DNA of 17,128 nucleotides from Methanobacteriota archaeon. GTDB lineage: Archaea; Hydrothermarchaeota; Hydrothermarchaeia; Hydrothermarchaeales; JAADFM01. Below the pieces are notes generated by a model. The model was not told where the DNA came from and did no database searches. It worked only from the letters and a program-made list of their open reading frames with translations. The number at the start of each line of letters is the position of its first letter. Position 1 is the first letter of the stretch. The stretch lies in assembly GCA_013152845.1 (NCBI GenBank), contig JAADFM010000043.1, positions 1 through 17,128 of the forward strand. Direction: 5' to 3'. This document shows, piece after piece, positions 6,687 through 13,811 of the stretch. The position numbers and the translations under genes are program-made.

Positions 6687-7183
6687 CCCTTAATCTTGGC
6701 TTTCATCTCCTCGAAATGCCCGGGCAGTTCCTCTGGGTCGATGTGCCCGCCCGAGAGCCTGGCCGGGTCGGGCAGGACGCCCTCGCCGTGGGGTATCTCC
6801 ATACCGGCATCCAGTAGACCCTGCAGGGCGGCGTAGGCCCGGGAACCCCCCACCTGGTCGACGAACCCCATGTCGAATACCGCCTCCTTTGTGCCCTTCT
6901 CCAGGGACCTCTTACCGCACAGGAGGCCGGTGAGATACGATGCGGGCAGGTTCTTCGTCCCGGCCTTCCATCCCATCTTCAGGAGCTCCCTGGAGTTGGC
7001 GGCGGCAACCACCCTGTCCCCCTCGGGATTGCTCTGGATTACCTGGACCGTTATGTAGCGCGATGACCTCCGGAAGACCGCCCGGGGCTTGCCCGACTGC
7101 ATGTACCGCAACCTCTTGCGGTAGTCGGTCTTGCCCTCCCTCTTCCTGCGGAAGGGCACCCTGTACCTCGGACCCGTGGCCAT
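6683..7183 (-). CDS. rpl18: large-subunit ribosomal protein uL18 (L18, archaeal L5e type)
   Basis: 166 residues, the archaeal length. L18 binds 5S rRNA together with uL5. Signatures: ATGPRYRVPFRRKREGKTDY at the N terminus, the LRYMQSGKPRAVFRRSSRYI block, and the internal GMEIPHGEGVLPDPARLSGG near the C terminus, which is typical of archaeal L18. The ATG 7183 immediately follows the eL19 stop. The stop overlaps uS5 by 4 nt. Confidence 0.97.
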   Translation of the reverse strand: MATGPRYRVPFRRKREGKTDYRKRLRYMQSGKPRAVFRRSSRYITVQVIQSNPEGDRVVAAANSRELLKMGWKAGTKNLPASYLTGLLCGKRSLEKGTKEAVFDMGFVDQVGGSRAYAALQGLLDAGMEIPHGEGVLPDPARLSGGHIDPEELPGHFEEMKAKIKG

Positions 7184-7627
7184 CTACTCGACCCCCTTCT
7201 CCTTTATATAGGACTCCATGTGGGCCTTGTCCTTGAACATACCGCTCTTGGCCATCCGGTAGTACCTCCTGTAGGCCCCGGCATCCAGGCCGCCCGAATC
7301 CCTCATCTCCCTGAGGCTGGCCCGCAGGGGGCGGATGGTGTTAATCCAGCGCCTCTTCCGGGACGCCCTGGCGTACTTGGTACCGCTCCTTGTGCCGTGG
7401 CCCCGCTGGCGCCCCTTCTTCCTCTGGAGGGCCCTCTTCCTGGCCCTGTGGCGGCTGGTGCCCTTGATGGGCCTTGGGGCGATGGCGCCATCTGCGATGA
7501 GCCTTCTTACATCCTCCCTGGTCACTGCCTCGTCGATATCCTCCAAGGCGTCGGGGTGGAAGTACACCCTTCCGGTCCCTACCTTGAGGATGGCTGCTGC
7601 AAGTCTGCGCTGGGTCTTCAGGTCCAT
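7184..7627 (-). CDS. rpl19e: large-subunit ribosomal protein eL19 (L19e)
   Basis: 147 residues, normal for archaeal L19e, a mostly helical basic protein that links domains of 23S rRNA and contributes to an intersubunit bridge. The opening MDLKTQRRLAAAILKVGTGR is canonical. It is followed by IDEAVTREDVRRLIADGAI, the very basic middle (RHRARKRALQRKKGRQRGHG) and RRYYRMAKSGMFKDKAHMES near the end. It starts at ATG 7627, 8 nt after eL32. Its TAG directly abuts the uL18 ATG. Confidence 0.97.
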   Translation of the reverse strand: MDLKTQRRLAAAILKVGTGRVYFHPDALEDIDEAVTREDVRRLIADGAIAPRPIKGTSRHRARKRALQRKKGRQRGHGTRSGTKYARASRKRRWINTIRPLRASLREMRDSGGLDAGAYRRYYRMAKSGMFKDKAHMESYIKEKGVE

Positions 7628-7635
7628 CTCCTACA

Positions 7636-7956
7636 TCACCTGTTCAAAACCTTGAGCTTCAGCTCGTCGGCCCTCTTGAGGATCTGCTCCTTCTTCCTCT
7701 TTCCCACCCGGCCGGATATCCTGGCTGCGGTGGTCGCGGGGTCGATAGCCTCCAGTTCTTTAACGTTGGAAACCAATACCTCCCTCAGGCCCGAGGGGTG
7801 GAGGCCCCTCCTGCTCCTGTCAGTCCCATAGCCGATTGAGGGGGCCCTGCCCTTGCCGCTGAGCCTCTTCCTGACCTTGTTGGTCACGCCCCGGGGGCGC
7901 CTCCAGGCCTTGGAGAGCTTCCTGTACCTCGATACCTCGCGTCTGATGAACTTCAT
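7636..7956 (-). CDS. rpl32e: large-subunit ribosomal protein eL32 (L32e)
   Basis: 106 residues. eL32 is archaea/eukaryote-specific and binds 23S rRNA domain I/II. It starts at ATG 7956, overlapping the uL6 stop by 4 nt (ATGA). The protein opens directly with the core motif [20 protein letters not shown], then [20 protein letters not shown] and a C-terminal [18 protein letters not shown]. Many archaeal members carry 15-25 additional N-terminal residues before this core; here the overlap with uL6 leaves no room, so this is a short form. Confidence 0.95.
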   Translation of the reverse strand: MKFIRREVSRYRKLSKAWRRPRGVTNKVRKRLSGKGRAPSIGYGTDRSRRGLHPSGLREVLVSNVKELEAIDPATTAARISGRVGKRKKEQILKRADELKLKVLNR

Positions 7957-8506
7957 ACCTGCACACCGTCCTTCTCAACCAGATAGATGCCGTCCTGGAA
8001 GACCCTGGGGTCCCTCTTGCCCGCCTTGGTGAGCTGCTCGATGTTGGCAGCGGTCTGGCCCACCTCCTCCTTGTCTATGCCCTCCACATAGACGTCCTGG
8101 CCCTTGACCGTGACCTTACAGCTGCCCACTATCCGGGTCTTCCTGGGGGTCTTCTCCCCGAGGAAGTTCTCCACCAGGAAGGTGTCCCCCTGGACCTTGA
8201 TGGACATGGGGAAATGGGCGTAGACGGCCTTGAGCCTGTACTGGTAGCCCTCGGTCACCCCCTTTATCATGTTCCTGATGTGGGACGCATAGGTGCCCAG
8301 GATGGCCTTCTGGGTCTTCTTCGGATAACTTGCGCTGATTTTTACGGTATTCCCCTCACGGACGATGGATACCCCGGGGTACTGCATCCTCTTTTTCAGC
8401 TCACCTTTCGGTCCCTTTTCACGGTGACGATGCCCCCTTCCAGGGTGAGCTCTACCCCTTCGGGGATTTCCACTTCCCTTTCAACCTGGGTAACAACGCT
8501 CTTCAT
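7953..8506 (-). pseudogene. rpl6: large-subunit ribosomal protein uL6 (L6), reading frame broken near the N terminus
   Basis: The 5' part begins at ATG 8506 (the third of three consecutive ATGs, best spaced from TGAGGT). It reads [20 protein letters not shown] and [10 protein letters not shown], then drifts to a TGA at 8396-8398. The other frame continues exactly where the family expects [14 protein letters not shown] and runs intact to 7953. The break lies at the A4/G3 run around 8413-8420. Removing 2 nt gives VTVKGPKGE (183 residues); adding 1 gives one more residue (184). An intact downstream open frame starts at ATG 8387 (144 residues), but it lacks the N-terminal strands. L6 binds 23S rRNA near the factor-binding site. 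Confidence 0.9.
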
Positions 8507-8515
8507 CATCATACC

Positions 8516-8905
8516 TCAGTAGACGTAGGCCAGGAGCCTGCCGCCTATGCCCTGTTTTATGGCCTCCTCGTGGGTCATGACCCCCTTGGAGGTGGAGACG
8601 ATAATCTTGCCGAATCCCCTGGCAGGCAGGAACCTCTTCTCGAACTTCTCGAAGTCCCCGACCCCAACGGCGTGGCGGGGCCTGATGACGCCGCACTCGT
8701 TGACCATGCCCAGGAGCTGGACCCTGAATAGGCCCCCCCTGCCGTTGTCCACGAACTCGAACTCGCCGATGTAGCCGGTATCCTGCATAACCTTGAGGAC
8801 GTTGCCGATGAGCTTGGAGGCCGGTTTGATGATGCATTCCGGTTTCCCTGCCCTCTCGCTGTTCTTGAGATTGGACATTGCGTCACTGAGGGGATCCATT
8901 AACAT
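8516..8905 (-). CDS. rps8: small-subunit ribosomal protein uS8 (S8)
   Basis: 129 residues, the standard archaeal length. S8 is a primary 16S rRNA binder and a key 30S assembly protein. The start [17 protein letters not shown] matches the archaeal MxxxDPLANAL-type opening, so ATG 8905 is preferred over the internal ATG at codon 3. Further signatures are [20 protein letters not shown] and [19 protein letters not shown] near the C terminus. In bacteria S8 represses the spc operon; no such site was recognised here. The stop is 9 nt before the preferred uL6 start. Confidence 0.97.
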   Translation of the reverse strand: MLMDPLSDAMSNLKNSERAGKPECIIKPASKLIGNVLKVMQDTGYIGEFEFVDNGRGGLFRVQLLGMVNECGVIRPRHAVGVGDFEKFEKRFLPARGFGKIIVSTSKGVMTHEEAIKQGIGGRLLAYVY

Positions 8906-8915
8906 CTACTGCACC

Positions 8916-9056
8916 TCATTCATACTTTTTGAACCCTATCTCCAGGGCGATTTCCCTGAAGCACCGGCGACATATGTTTATCCCGTATCTCCTGATTATG
9001 GGACCGTGTGAACCGCACCGGCGGCACTTCCTTGTACCTTTTCCTACTCTGGGCAT
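8916..9056 (-). CDS. rps14: small-subunit ribosomal protein uS14 (S14), zinc-binding short form
   Basis: 46 residues, short but complete; easily missed by length-filtered gene callers. It starts at ATG 9056, 3 nt after uL5, and ends at TGA 8916-8918. The protein opens [19 protein letters not shown] and ends GFKKYE. Four cysteines (C11, C14, C29, C32) in two CxxC pairs form the zinc site of the archaeal/eukaryotic type. It is bound to the 3' domain of 16S rRNA in the 30S head. uS8 follows after 10 nt. The ending FKKYE resembles Thermoplasmata-type S14, which is only a weak taxonomic hint. Confidence 0.96.
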   Translation of the reverse strand: MPRVGKGTRKCRRCGSHGPIIRRYGINICRRCFREIALEIGFKKYE

Positions 9057-9059
9057 CCT

Positions 9060-9566
9060 TCAATCCTCCAGTACCGCGCCCATCTTCTCCATCAGGGCGA
9101 AGGCGTCCTCCCTTGTCATCAGGTGCCTCTTTCCCGGCTTCGTGCTCTGGATTTTCCTCTTCTTCACCCGATACCCCGGGCGCTCGATGGTGACTGATAC
9201 GTCCATGCCGAAGATACCCACCTGGGGGTCGTACTTCACCTCCGGGAGGTTTATGTGCTCCCCTATCCCGAAGGAGAGGTTGCCCTGGCGGTCGAAACTC
9301 GACTTCTTTATCCTGTTGTCCACGGCATAGAGGGCCTTCTTCAGGAACTCCTCGGCCCTCCTGCCCCTCAAGGTCACCTTGCACGCTATGGGTAGGCCCT
9401 TCCTTATGCCAAAGGTCTGGTTGGTTGCCTTGGCCGAGCGCCGGACGGGCTGCTGGCCTGTCAGCTCCCGCAGGAGGTTCTCTGCCTTGTCCAGCTTCTC
9501 ACCGCCCTCGCCCACACCCATGTTGACGGTGACCTTTGAAATCCGGGGCTCCCTCATGGGGTTCAT
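9060..9566 (-). CDS. rpl5: large-subunit ribosomal protein uL5 (L5)
   Basis: 168 residues, close to the usual archaeal length. It binds 5S rRNA and contacts the P-site tRNA. The start MNPMREPRISKVTVNMGVGE is a near-canonical archaeal opening. It is followed by TGQQPVRRSAKATNQTFGIR and the C-terminal GYRVKKRKIQSTKPGKRHLM with LEKMG-like ending (FALMEKMG). ATG 9566 overlaps the eS4 stop (ATGA). Its own stop precedes uS14 by 3 nt (TGAAGGATG). Confidence 0.96.
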   Translation of the reverse strand: MNPMREPRISKVTVNMGVGEGGEKLDKAENLLRELTGQQPVRRSAKATNQTFGIRKGLPIACKVTLRGRRAEEFLKKALYAVDNRIKKSSFDRQGNLSFGIGEHINLPEVKYDPQVGIFGMDVSVTIERPGYRVKKRKIQSTKPGKRHLMTREDAFALMEKMGAVLED

Positions 9567-10282
9567 TTCTTCTTACCTCCCGGTATCACGAAGACGTAAT
9601 CCTTGATGGTCCTGAAGGTGTTGCCCTCCTTGCCCTTCAGTATGACCTCGTTGGGCATGGAGCTCCTGGAGACGACGATCTCCTCCACGGTAGCGACCTC
9701 GGTGCGGTGTGCCCCCCTGGTAATGAGGGCAAGCGCGCCCTTCTCCATGGGGAGGTGCTCCTTTATCTTCTTCTTGGCCAGGTCGAAGACCACGGTATCC
9801 CCGGTCCTGTACTTGTCCTCCTTGGGCTTCCTGGGGTCCTTGACCTTGACCAGGAGTGTCCTCCCGTCATGGAAGCCGAGCTGGAGGTCGCCACCCTTCA
9901 CCAGGGTCTTGCCGGTAATCTTCATGAGCTTGTACTGGGCGTCCTTCTTCTTGAGTGGGGAGAGGAAGAGCTTGCCCTTCTTGTCGAAGAGGACCACGTA
10001 GTACTCCTTTGTGGCCGGTATCTCCACCACGTCCATGAGACCCACCGGGAAGCGGGGGTCCTTCCTGGGCACCTTGTCCACCAGGATGTGGCCCTCCCTG
10101 ATTATCCTCCTCGCCTCCCTGCCCGTGCTCCCGTGGCCGAGATAGTCCCTGACCAGGGAGAGGAGGGATATGGAATCCTCCAGGCAGTGGGTCCCGGGCC
10201 TGGGTTTGACTATGAACTTCTTCTCCTTCTTGGGTATCCTCCATGTCCTCGGTGATGCCAGTCTCTTAATGCGCTTGCCCAT
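9563..10282 (-). CDS. rps4e: small-subunit ribosomal protein eS4 (S4e)
   Basis: 239 residues. eS4 is specific to archaea and eukaryotes and lies on the 30S body. Seen in order: the conserved N terminus RIKRLASPRTWRIPKKEKKF, an S4-type RNA-binding segment (SLVRDYLGHGSTGREARRII, then GHILVDKVPRKDPRFPVGLM), the central domain with FHDGRTLLVKV and YRTGDTVVFDL, and a C-terminal KOW-like part ending in FVIPGGKKK. The start is ATG 10282, 2 nt after uL24. The stop overlaps uL5 by 4 nt. Its site between uL24 and uL5 is diagnostic of archaea. Confidence 0.97.
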   Translation of the reverse strand: MGKRIKRLASPRTWRIPKKEKKFIVKPRPGTHCLEDSISLLSLVRDYLGHGSTGREARRIIREGHILVDKVPRKDPRFPVGLMDVVEIPATKEYYVVLFDKKGKLFLSPLKKKDAQYKLMKITGKTLVKGGDLQLGFHDGRTLLVKVKDPRKPKEDKYRTGDTVVFDLAKKKIKEHLPMEKGALALITRGAHRTEVATVEEIVVSRSSMPNEVILKGKEGNTFRTIKDYVFVIPGGKKK

Positions 10283-10284
10283 GA

Positions 10285-10635
10285 TTATTTCCTCTCAAGG
10301 CTTTTTATCCTCAATTCGTCGCCAAGCTCCAGTTTCGTTATCTCGCAGTTTGAGGGGTCCACAGGAAGGAACCGGTCCGTGGCGTTGGCCTTCTGGATGG
10401 TGACCCCTGCCACATGGATCTTGCCTGTCTTGAGGATGACCTTCTCCACCTTGCCCTCGTGGCCTGCGAAATCGCCCCTGAGCATCCTCACGGTATCGCC
10501 CCTGCGCACCCGGGCAGACCTCTTTCCGTACTTCTCCCTGAGCTCGGCGGACAGGGGTGATACCACCATCTTCTGCCTCCTGTGGAGGGGTGCCTGGTGG
10601 AGGCGCTTCCTCTGTTTTCTGGGGAGTTTCGACAT
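10285..10635 (-). CDS. rpl24: large-subunit ribosomal protein uL24 (L24)
   Basis: 116 residues from ATG 10635. An upstream in-frame GTG at 10644 would add three residues, but that GTG lies inside the SD (GAGGTGA), which is 5 nt from ATG 10635. The start MSKLPRKQRKR also matches archaeal L24. L24 is an assembly initiator that binds the 5' domain of 23S rRNA. The KOW motif lies near residues 43-70 (VRRGDTVRMLRGDFAGHEGK), followed by GVTIQKANATDRFLPVDPSN. eS4 starts 2 nt after the stop. Confidence 0.95.
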   Translation of the reverse strand: MSKLPRKQRKRLHQAPLHRRQKMVVSPLSAELREKYGKRSARVRRGDTVRMLRGDFAGHEGKVEKVILKTGKIHVAGVTIQKANATDRFLPVDPSNCEITKLELGDELRIKSLERK

Positions 10636-10648
10636 CCTCGTCACCTCT

Positions 10649-11047
10649 TTAGATAACTATCTTTGCCTGGCTGGCTATCTTGGCCCAGCGTTCGGCGGCC
10701 TCTTTTGCCACCGGACCCTTGATGTCCGAGCCCTTGGGCTGGCCGTCTTCTGTGGTAACAACAGCCGCATTGTCCTCGAACTGGACCCTCAGGCCGTTGG
10801 GCCTCCTGTACTCCTTCTTCTGCCTGATGATGACTGCGTTGACCTTCTGCTTCCTCATCTCGGGGCTGCCTTTCTTGACAGAGCAGACTATCATGTCACC
10901 GACGCCGGCCTTGGGCATCCTGCCCCGGGTGCCCCGGTAGCCCCTGACCGAGATGATTTCCACTACCTTGGCCCCGGAGTTGTCCACAACGTCCAGGCGG
11001 GCGCCGCTGACCAGTGACTTTGTGATGCTCGCTTTTATGGCCTTCAT
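10649..11047 (-). CDS. rpl14: large-subunit ribosomal protein uL14 (L14)
   Basis: 132 residues, exactly the usual archaeal length when started at ATG 11047 ([12 protein letters not shown]). An in-frame codon further upstream at 11074 would add nine residues that only shadow uS17. L14 lies at the subunit interface and contributes to an intersubunit bridge. Signature blocks: [57 protein letters not shown], and the C-terminal [18 protein letters not shown]. The gene starts one base after uS17; uL24 follows after 13 nt. Confidence 0.97.
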   Translation of the reverse strand: MKAIKASITKSLVSGARLDVVDNSGAKVVEIISVRGYRGTRGRMPKAGVGDMIVCSVKKGSPEMRKQKVNAVIIRQKKEYRRPNGLRVQFEDNAAVVTTEDGQPKGSDIKGPVAKEAAERWAKIASQAKIVI

Positions 11048-11048
11048 C

Positions 11049-11369
11049 TCATCCCTCTGTCTTCTCGATGACAACGAAACTCTTGCCCTTGCTTATGGGC
11101 CTGCACTCCATAATCTTCACCATATCCCCGACCTTGACAGGCATGCAGGGGGGCCTGTGGGCGAAGATGGTGGACCTCCTCTTCTCGTACCTCTCGTACT
11201 TCTTCAGGTAGTAGTAGTACTCCCTCTGGACCCTGACGGTGGCCTGTGCCTTGTCTCCTATGACCCTTCCTTCAAGAATCTGCCCCCTGACCTTCAGGGT
11301 GCCGTGAAATGGACAGTTCCTGTCTGTGCATTCCTTCTCCGGGGGTTTTACGTCAACGCCGATGTTCAT
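11049..11369 (-). CDS. rps17: small-subunit ribosomal protein uS17 (S17)
   Basis: 106 residues, normal for archaeal S17, an OB-fold primary 16S rRNA binder. Family features: N-terminal [21 protein letters not shown], then [21 protein letters not shown] and the OB core [21 protein letters not shown]. The start ATG 11369 overlaps the Rpp29 stop by 4 nt. The stop is separated by one base from the uL14 ATG. No anomaly was seen. Confidence 0.97.
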   Translation of the reverse strand: MNIGVDVKPPEKECTDRNCPFHGTLKVRGQILEGRVIGDKAQATVRVQREYYYYLKKYERYEKRRSTIFAHRPPCMPVKVGDMVKIMECRPISKGKSFVVIEKTEG

Positions 11370-11635
11370 CTTCTCGTCCTCTTTATCCTGTCTTCTGGTC
11401 TTCCCAGGATCTCCCTGCCTACGACCTTCACCTTCTCTGTTCCGGTGTCTATCTCAAGGGTCACCTCTTTTTTGGGTACTGCTTTCTCCTTTCCTTTTTC
11501 TTCTATTACCAGCATGTTCATGGTCTCGTCCACCACCCTTCCCTCTATCCCCACCAGGGGGGGATTGGTGGCGGCCACGACCTTGACCTTCAGTCCTATC
11601 AGTTCGTGTCTTTTCAGGTTCTGTGCCGTAATCAT
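11366..11635 (-). CDS. rnp1: RNase P protein subunit Rpp29/Pop4 homologue
   Basis: 89 residues from ATG 11635; the longer open frame upstream is a shadow of aIF1. It is the archaeal Rpp29 (Pop4, Rnp1) subunit, which partners Rpp21 on the RNase P RNA specificity domain during tRNA 5' maturation. The Sm-like barrel is recognisable: [34 protein letters not shown], then a Lys-rich strand and the family ending [17 protein letters not shown]. It overlaps aIF1 and uS17 by 4 nt each (ATGA). Location before uS17 is the usual archaeal arrangement and supports the call. Confidence 0.93.
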   Translation of the reverse strand: MITAQNLKRHELIGLKVKVVAATNPPLVGIEGRVVDETMNMLVIEEKGKEKAVPKKEVTLEIDTGTEKVKVVGREILGRPEDRIKRTRR

Positions 11636-11937
11636 CGGATTTCGATGAGGTCCTCGGTGAAGCCCTTCTTCAGGAGCATGTCCTTGACCTGGCGCCTGTG
11701 GTCGCCCTGGAGTTCTATCCGGTCTTCCTTGGCGGTTCCACCGCAGGCGCACTGGGTCTTGAGGTCCTTCACCAGGTCCTTGAGGTCGATGTTCTTGGCA
11801 TCGATGCCTTCCACAACGGTCATGAGTTTCCCGAACTTTCTCTTGGTTGTATACACCTCGATCTTTTGTGCTTCCCTTGCTATATCTTCACAGACACAGA
11901 GTTCTGTTGGCAGACCGCAGACGTCACAAACTGCCAT
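11632..11937 (-). CDS. translation initiation factor aIF1 (SUI1 family)
   Basis: 101 residues, the archaeal homologue of eIF1/SUI1. It binds the 30S near the P site and supports start-codon selection and mRNA scanning or landing. The N terminus carries a small Cys cluster (C4, C7, C14, C16 in [14 protein letters not shown]), usual for archaeal aIF1. The SUI1 fold follows: [37 protein letters not shown] and the GFTEDLIEI end. It starts at ATG 11937 directly after the uL29 stop, with AGGTGA upstream inside uL29. Its stop overlaps the next gene (ATGA). Its place between uL29 and the RNase P gene is standard in Euryarchaeota. Confidence 0.95.
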   Translation of the reverse strand: MAVCDVCGLPTELCVCEDIAREAQKIEVYTTKRKFGKLMTVVEGIDAKNIDLKDLVKDLKTQCACGGTAKEDRIELQGDHRRQVKDMLLKKGFTEDLIEIR

Positions 11938-12143
11938 CTATTTGCTTTCACCTACCTTTTCTGGTTTAACTGTCAGGAGTCTTGCGATGGTCCTCTTTAT
12001 CTCTTTTATGTTCCCTGGGTTCTCTGGGACGCCCCCGGAGGCAATCATGGTCTGTTCCCTAGTTCGTTCTTGAGCTCCCTTATCTTCTCGTCGATTTCCT
12101 CAAGGGACAGGTCCCGGATCTCTTCCATCCTCATGACAGCCAT
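11938..12143 (-). pseudogene. rpl29: large-subunit ribosomal protein uL29 (L29), reading frame broken
   Basis: The gene starts at ATG 12143, directly after the uS3 stop and behind AAGGAG. It reads MAVMRMEEIRDLSLEEIDEK and on to KNEL, then hits a TGA at 12045-12047 after 32 codons. From about 12060 another frame continues the family sequence (REQTMIASGGVPENPGNIKE, then IKRTIARLLT) to the TAG at 11938. The 206-nt span is one nt short of a whole number of codons. Restoring 1 nt gives 68 residues and 4 nt gives 69; the family usually has one more residue at this point, so 4 nt is plausible. L29 sits at the tunnel exit and is universal, so a sequence error is the likeliest cause. Confidence 0.88.
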
Positions 12144-13352
12144 CTATTTGTTCTCCTTTTTCTTTTTTGTCTTGGCCTCTTTCTCTGGCTTCTCCTCGGC
12201 CTTCTTCTCTTTCGGTTTGGAGGGGGCCTTCGCCTTCTTCTTGGGCTCTTCCTTCTTTTCAGGCTCCTCCTGTGCCTCTTTCACATCATCCTTTTTCTCT
12301 TTTTGCTTGGCCTCTTTGCCGGGTTCGGGTTCCTCCTCGGGCTTCTTCTCCTTCGCCTTGGAGGGGGCCTTCGCCTTCTTCTTGGGCTCTTCCTTCTTCT
12401 TGGGTTCCTCCTTCTTTTCAGGCTCCTCCTTGGGCTTCTCCGCCTCGGGCTCGGGCTCCTTCTCCTCGGCGGGCTTTTTCATCCCTTCTTCCTTTTCCCC
12501 GGGCTTTTCTTCGTCAGCATCACCGGCTGGCTTCTCCGCCCCTGCCTCATCGGCCCCCTCTTCAGGCGGGATTTCCAGCTCGTCCACGTCACCGGCCATC
12601 TTCTTCTTGGCCTTCTTCCGCTTCACCTGCTCGGGCTTTATCTTCTTCTTGGGCGCCTCCTCGTCGGCCCCCACCTCTTCCACGATGTCCACCACCAGCT
12701 CCTCGATTTCGTCCTTGACCGCCTTGCTCTCCGGCTGCTTGGTCTCCTTCTCCTCGATGTACTCTATATCGTCTGGTAGGGTAACGCCCGGGGGCATAAT
12801 CTTGACCTTCACTCCTATGACCCCTGCCTTGGGGAAGGCCTGGGCCAGACCGTGCTTCACGTACATGATGGCCGGCTCCCCGCAGTGCTTGAGATAGCCG
12901 TCCACGAACTTCAACGACTTTGCCCTGTCGCCGGTAAGTTTACCGGATATGGATATCTCGGTCCCCCTGGCCCCGGCCTCCATTATCTTGCGCAGGGCTG
13001 TGTATGCGGCCCGGCGGAAGTGGATGCCCCTCTCGATGGAGGATGCAATACTCTCGGCCATGACCTGGGCGTTGAGCTCCGGCACGCCGAGCTCGTTAAC
13101 CTCTATCTGGGGGTTGTCCAGGCCGAACCTCTTCTTGAGAACGTTGGTCATCTTCCTGATGGCCTGGCCCTTCCTGCCGATGACAAGACCCGGGCGCTGG
13201 GCGTCCACGATGACCCTGGTCCCCATGGGAGTCCTCTGTATCTCTATCCGGCCGCAGCCGGCCCTGTCCAGCTCCTTCTCCATGTACTCCTTTACCTGCA
13301 GTCTCTTGATGTTGTCGGCCACGAACTTTCTCTCTATCGCCACGGGACTCAC
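12144..13352 (-). CDS. rps3: small-subunit ribosomal protein uS3 (S3) with long Lys/Glu/Pro-rich tail
   Basis: 402 residues. The first ~195 are an ordinary archaeal S3: a type II KH domain with VIGRKGQAIRKMTN (GRKG at 59-62), then the C-terminal domain (GTEISISGKLTGDRAKS, VIGVKVKIMPPGVTLPDD). S3 forms part of the mRNA entry channel of the 30S head. Residues ~200-402 are a low-complexity charged tail of Lys, Glu, Pro and Ala that is probably disordered and contains an internal duplication (see repeat entry). Such tails vary in archaeal S3, but doubling the protein is long. The start is GTG 13352, overlapping the uL22 stop, with GGAGG just upstream. The TAG stop abuts the uL29 ATG. Confidence 0.95.
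   Translation of the reverse strand: MSPVAIERKFVADNIKRLQVKEYMEKELDRAGCGRIEIQRTPMGTRVIVDAQRPGLVIGRKGQAIRKMTNVLKKRFGLDNPQIEVNELGVPELNAQVMAESIASSIERGIHFRRAAYTALRKIMEAGARGTEISISGKLTGDRAKSLKFVDGYLKHCGEPAIMYVKHGLAQAFPKAGVIGVKVKIMPPGVTLPDDIEYIEEKETKQPESKAVKDEIEELVVDIVEEVGADEEAPKKKIKPEQVKRKKAKKKMAGDVDELEIPPEEGADEAGAEKPAGDADEEKPGEKEEGMKKPAEEKEPEPEAEKPKEEPEKKEEPKKKEEPKKKAKAPSKAKEKKPEEEPEPGKEAKQKEKKDDVKEAQEEPEKKEEPKKKAKAPSKPKEKKAEEKPEKEAKTKKKKENK
12217..12398 (-). repeat. rps3: 41-bp perfect direct repeat inside the uS3 tail
   Basis: An identical 41-base stretch occurs at 12217-12257 and 12358-12398, offset by exactly 141 bp (47 codons). Both copies read in the same frame and encode KKEEPKKKAKAPSK. Flanking sequence is also similar: a shared 21-mer lies at 12251-12271 and 12410-12430, with an 18-bp insertion separating it in one copy. 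The pattern indicates a recent in-frame duplication within the uS3 tail, expanded by slippage or unequal recombination. Confidence 0.85.
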
Positions 13353-13801
13353 CTTTCCTCCAGGACTATCTCGATGTGGGTGGTCAGGGTGTTGCTCGGG
13401 GAGGAGCGCCCGAATGCCCTGGGACGGAACCCCCTTATAATCCTGCCCTTCTGGGCAGCCGCATGTGAGATGTAAAGTTTGTCGGTGTCAAGGCCCTTGT
13501 ACTCGGCATTGGCCACCGCACTCTCCAGGACCTTGAGGATGTTCCTTGCAGCCTTCACCGGGTACCTGCCCGCAAAGGCCTTCACCAGGCCGCGCCGGTG
13601 GGCCACCCCCTTGTTGAACCTGCGCAGGGGCACCGGCCTCCTCATGGCCATGACGTCCTCCAGGAAGGCCCGGGCGGCGTCCAGCTTCTTGCCCCTTATC
13701 TCCCGGCATATCTCGGAGGAGAACTTGGGGGATACCCGGACCTCCCTGCCCAAGGCTTTGGAGAACCTCTTGCGCTTCGGGGTGTAAGAATATCCTACCA
13801 T
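13349..13801 (-). CDS. rpl22: large-subunit ribosomal protein uL22 (L22)
   Basis: 150 residues, typical of archaeal L22. It contacts all 23S rRNA domains, and its beta-hairpin lines the exit tunnel. Features seen: REVRVSPKFSSEICREIRGK near the N terminus, the central RRGLVKAFAGRYPVKAARNILKVLESA, and the C-terminal hairpin around GRIIRGFRPRAFGR and THIEIVLEE. The start ATG 13801 has AGGTG just upstream. The stop overlaps the GTG start of uS3 by 4 nt (GTGA), so the two are probably translationally coupled. Confidence 0.96.
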   Translation of the reverse strand: MVGYSYTPKRKRFSKALGREVRVSPKFSSEICREIRGKKLDAARAFLEDVMAMRRPVPLRRFNKGVAHRRGLVKAFAGRYPVKAARNILKVLESAVANAEYKGLDTDKLYISHAAAQKGRIIRGFRPRAFGRSSPSNTLTTHIEIVLEER

Positions 13802-13811
13802 ATCGACACCT

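Noticed and set aside
8413..8422. Programmed -1 frameshift site in uL6
   Set aside because: The AAAAGGG run looks slippery at first, but tRNA re-pairing after a -1 slip from the zero frame would be poor, no downstream structure was seen, and the other two breaks lack such a motif.
11698..12897. Long plus-strand open frame rich in Ser/Phe/Gly (399 codons)
   Set aside because: It is the antisense of the uS3 tail and aIF1. Its low-complexity composition is the mirror image of Lys/Glu codons, and no SD or family motif is present.
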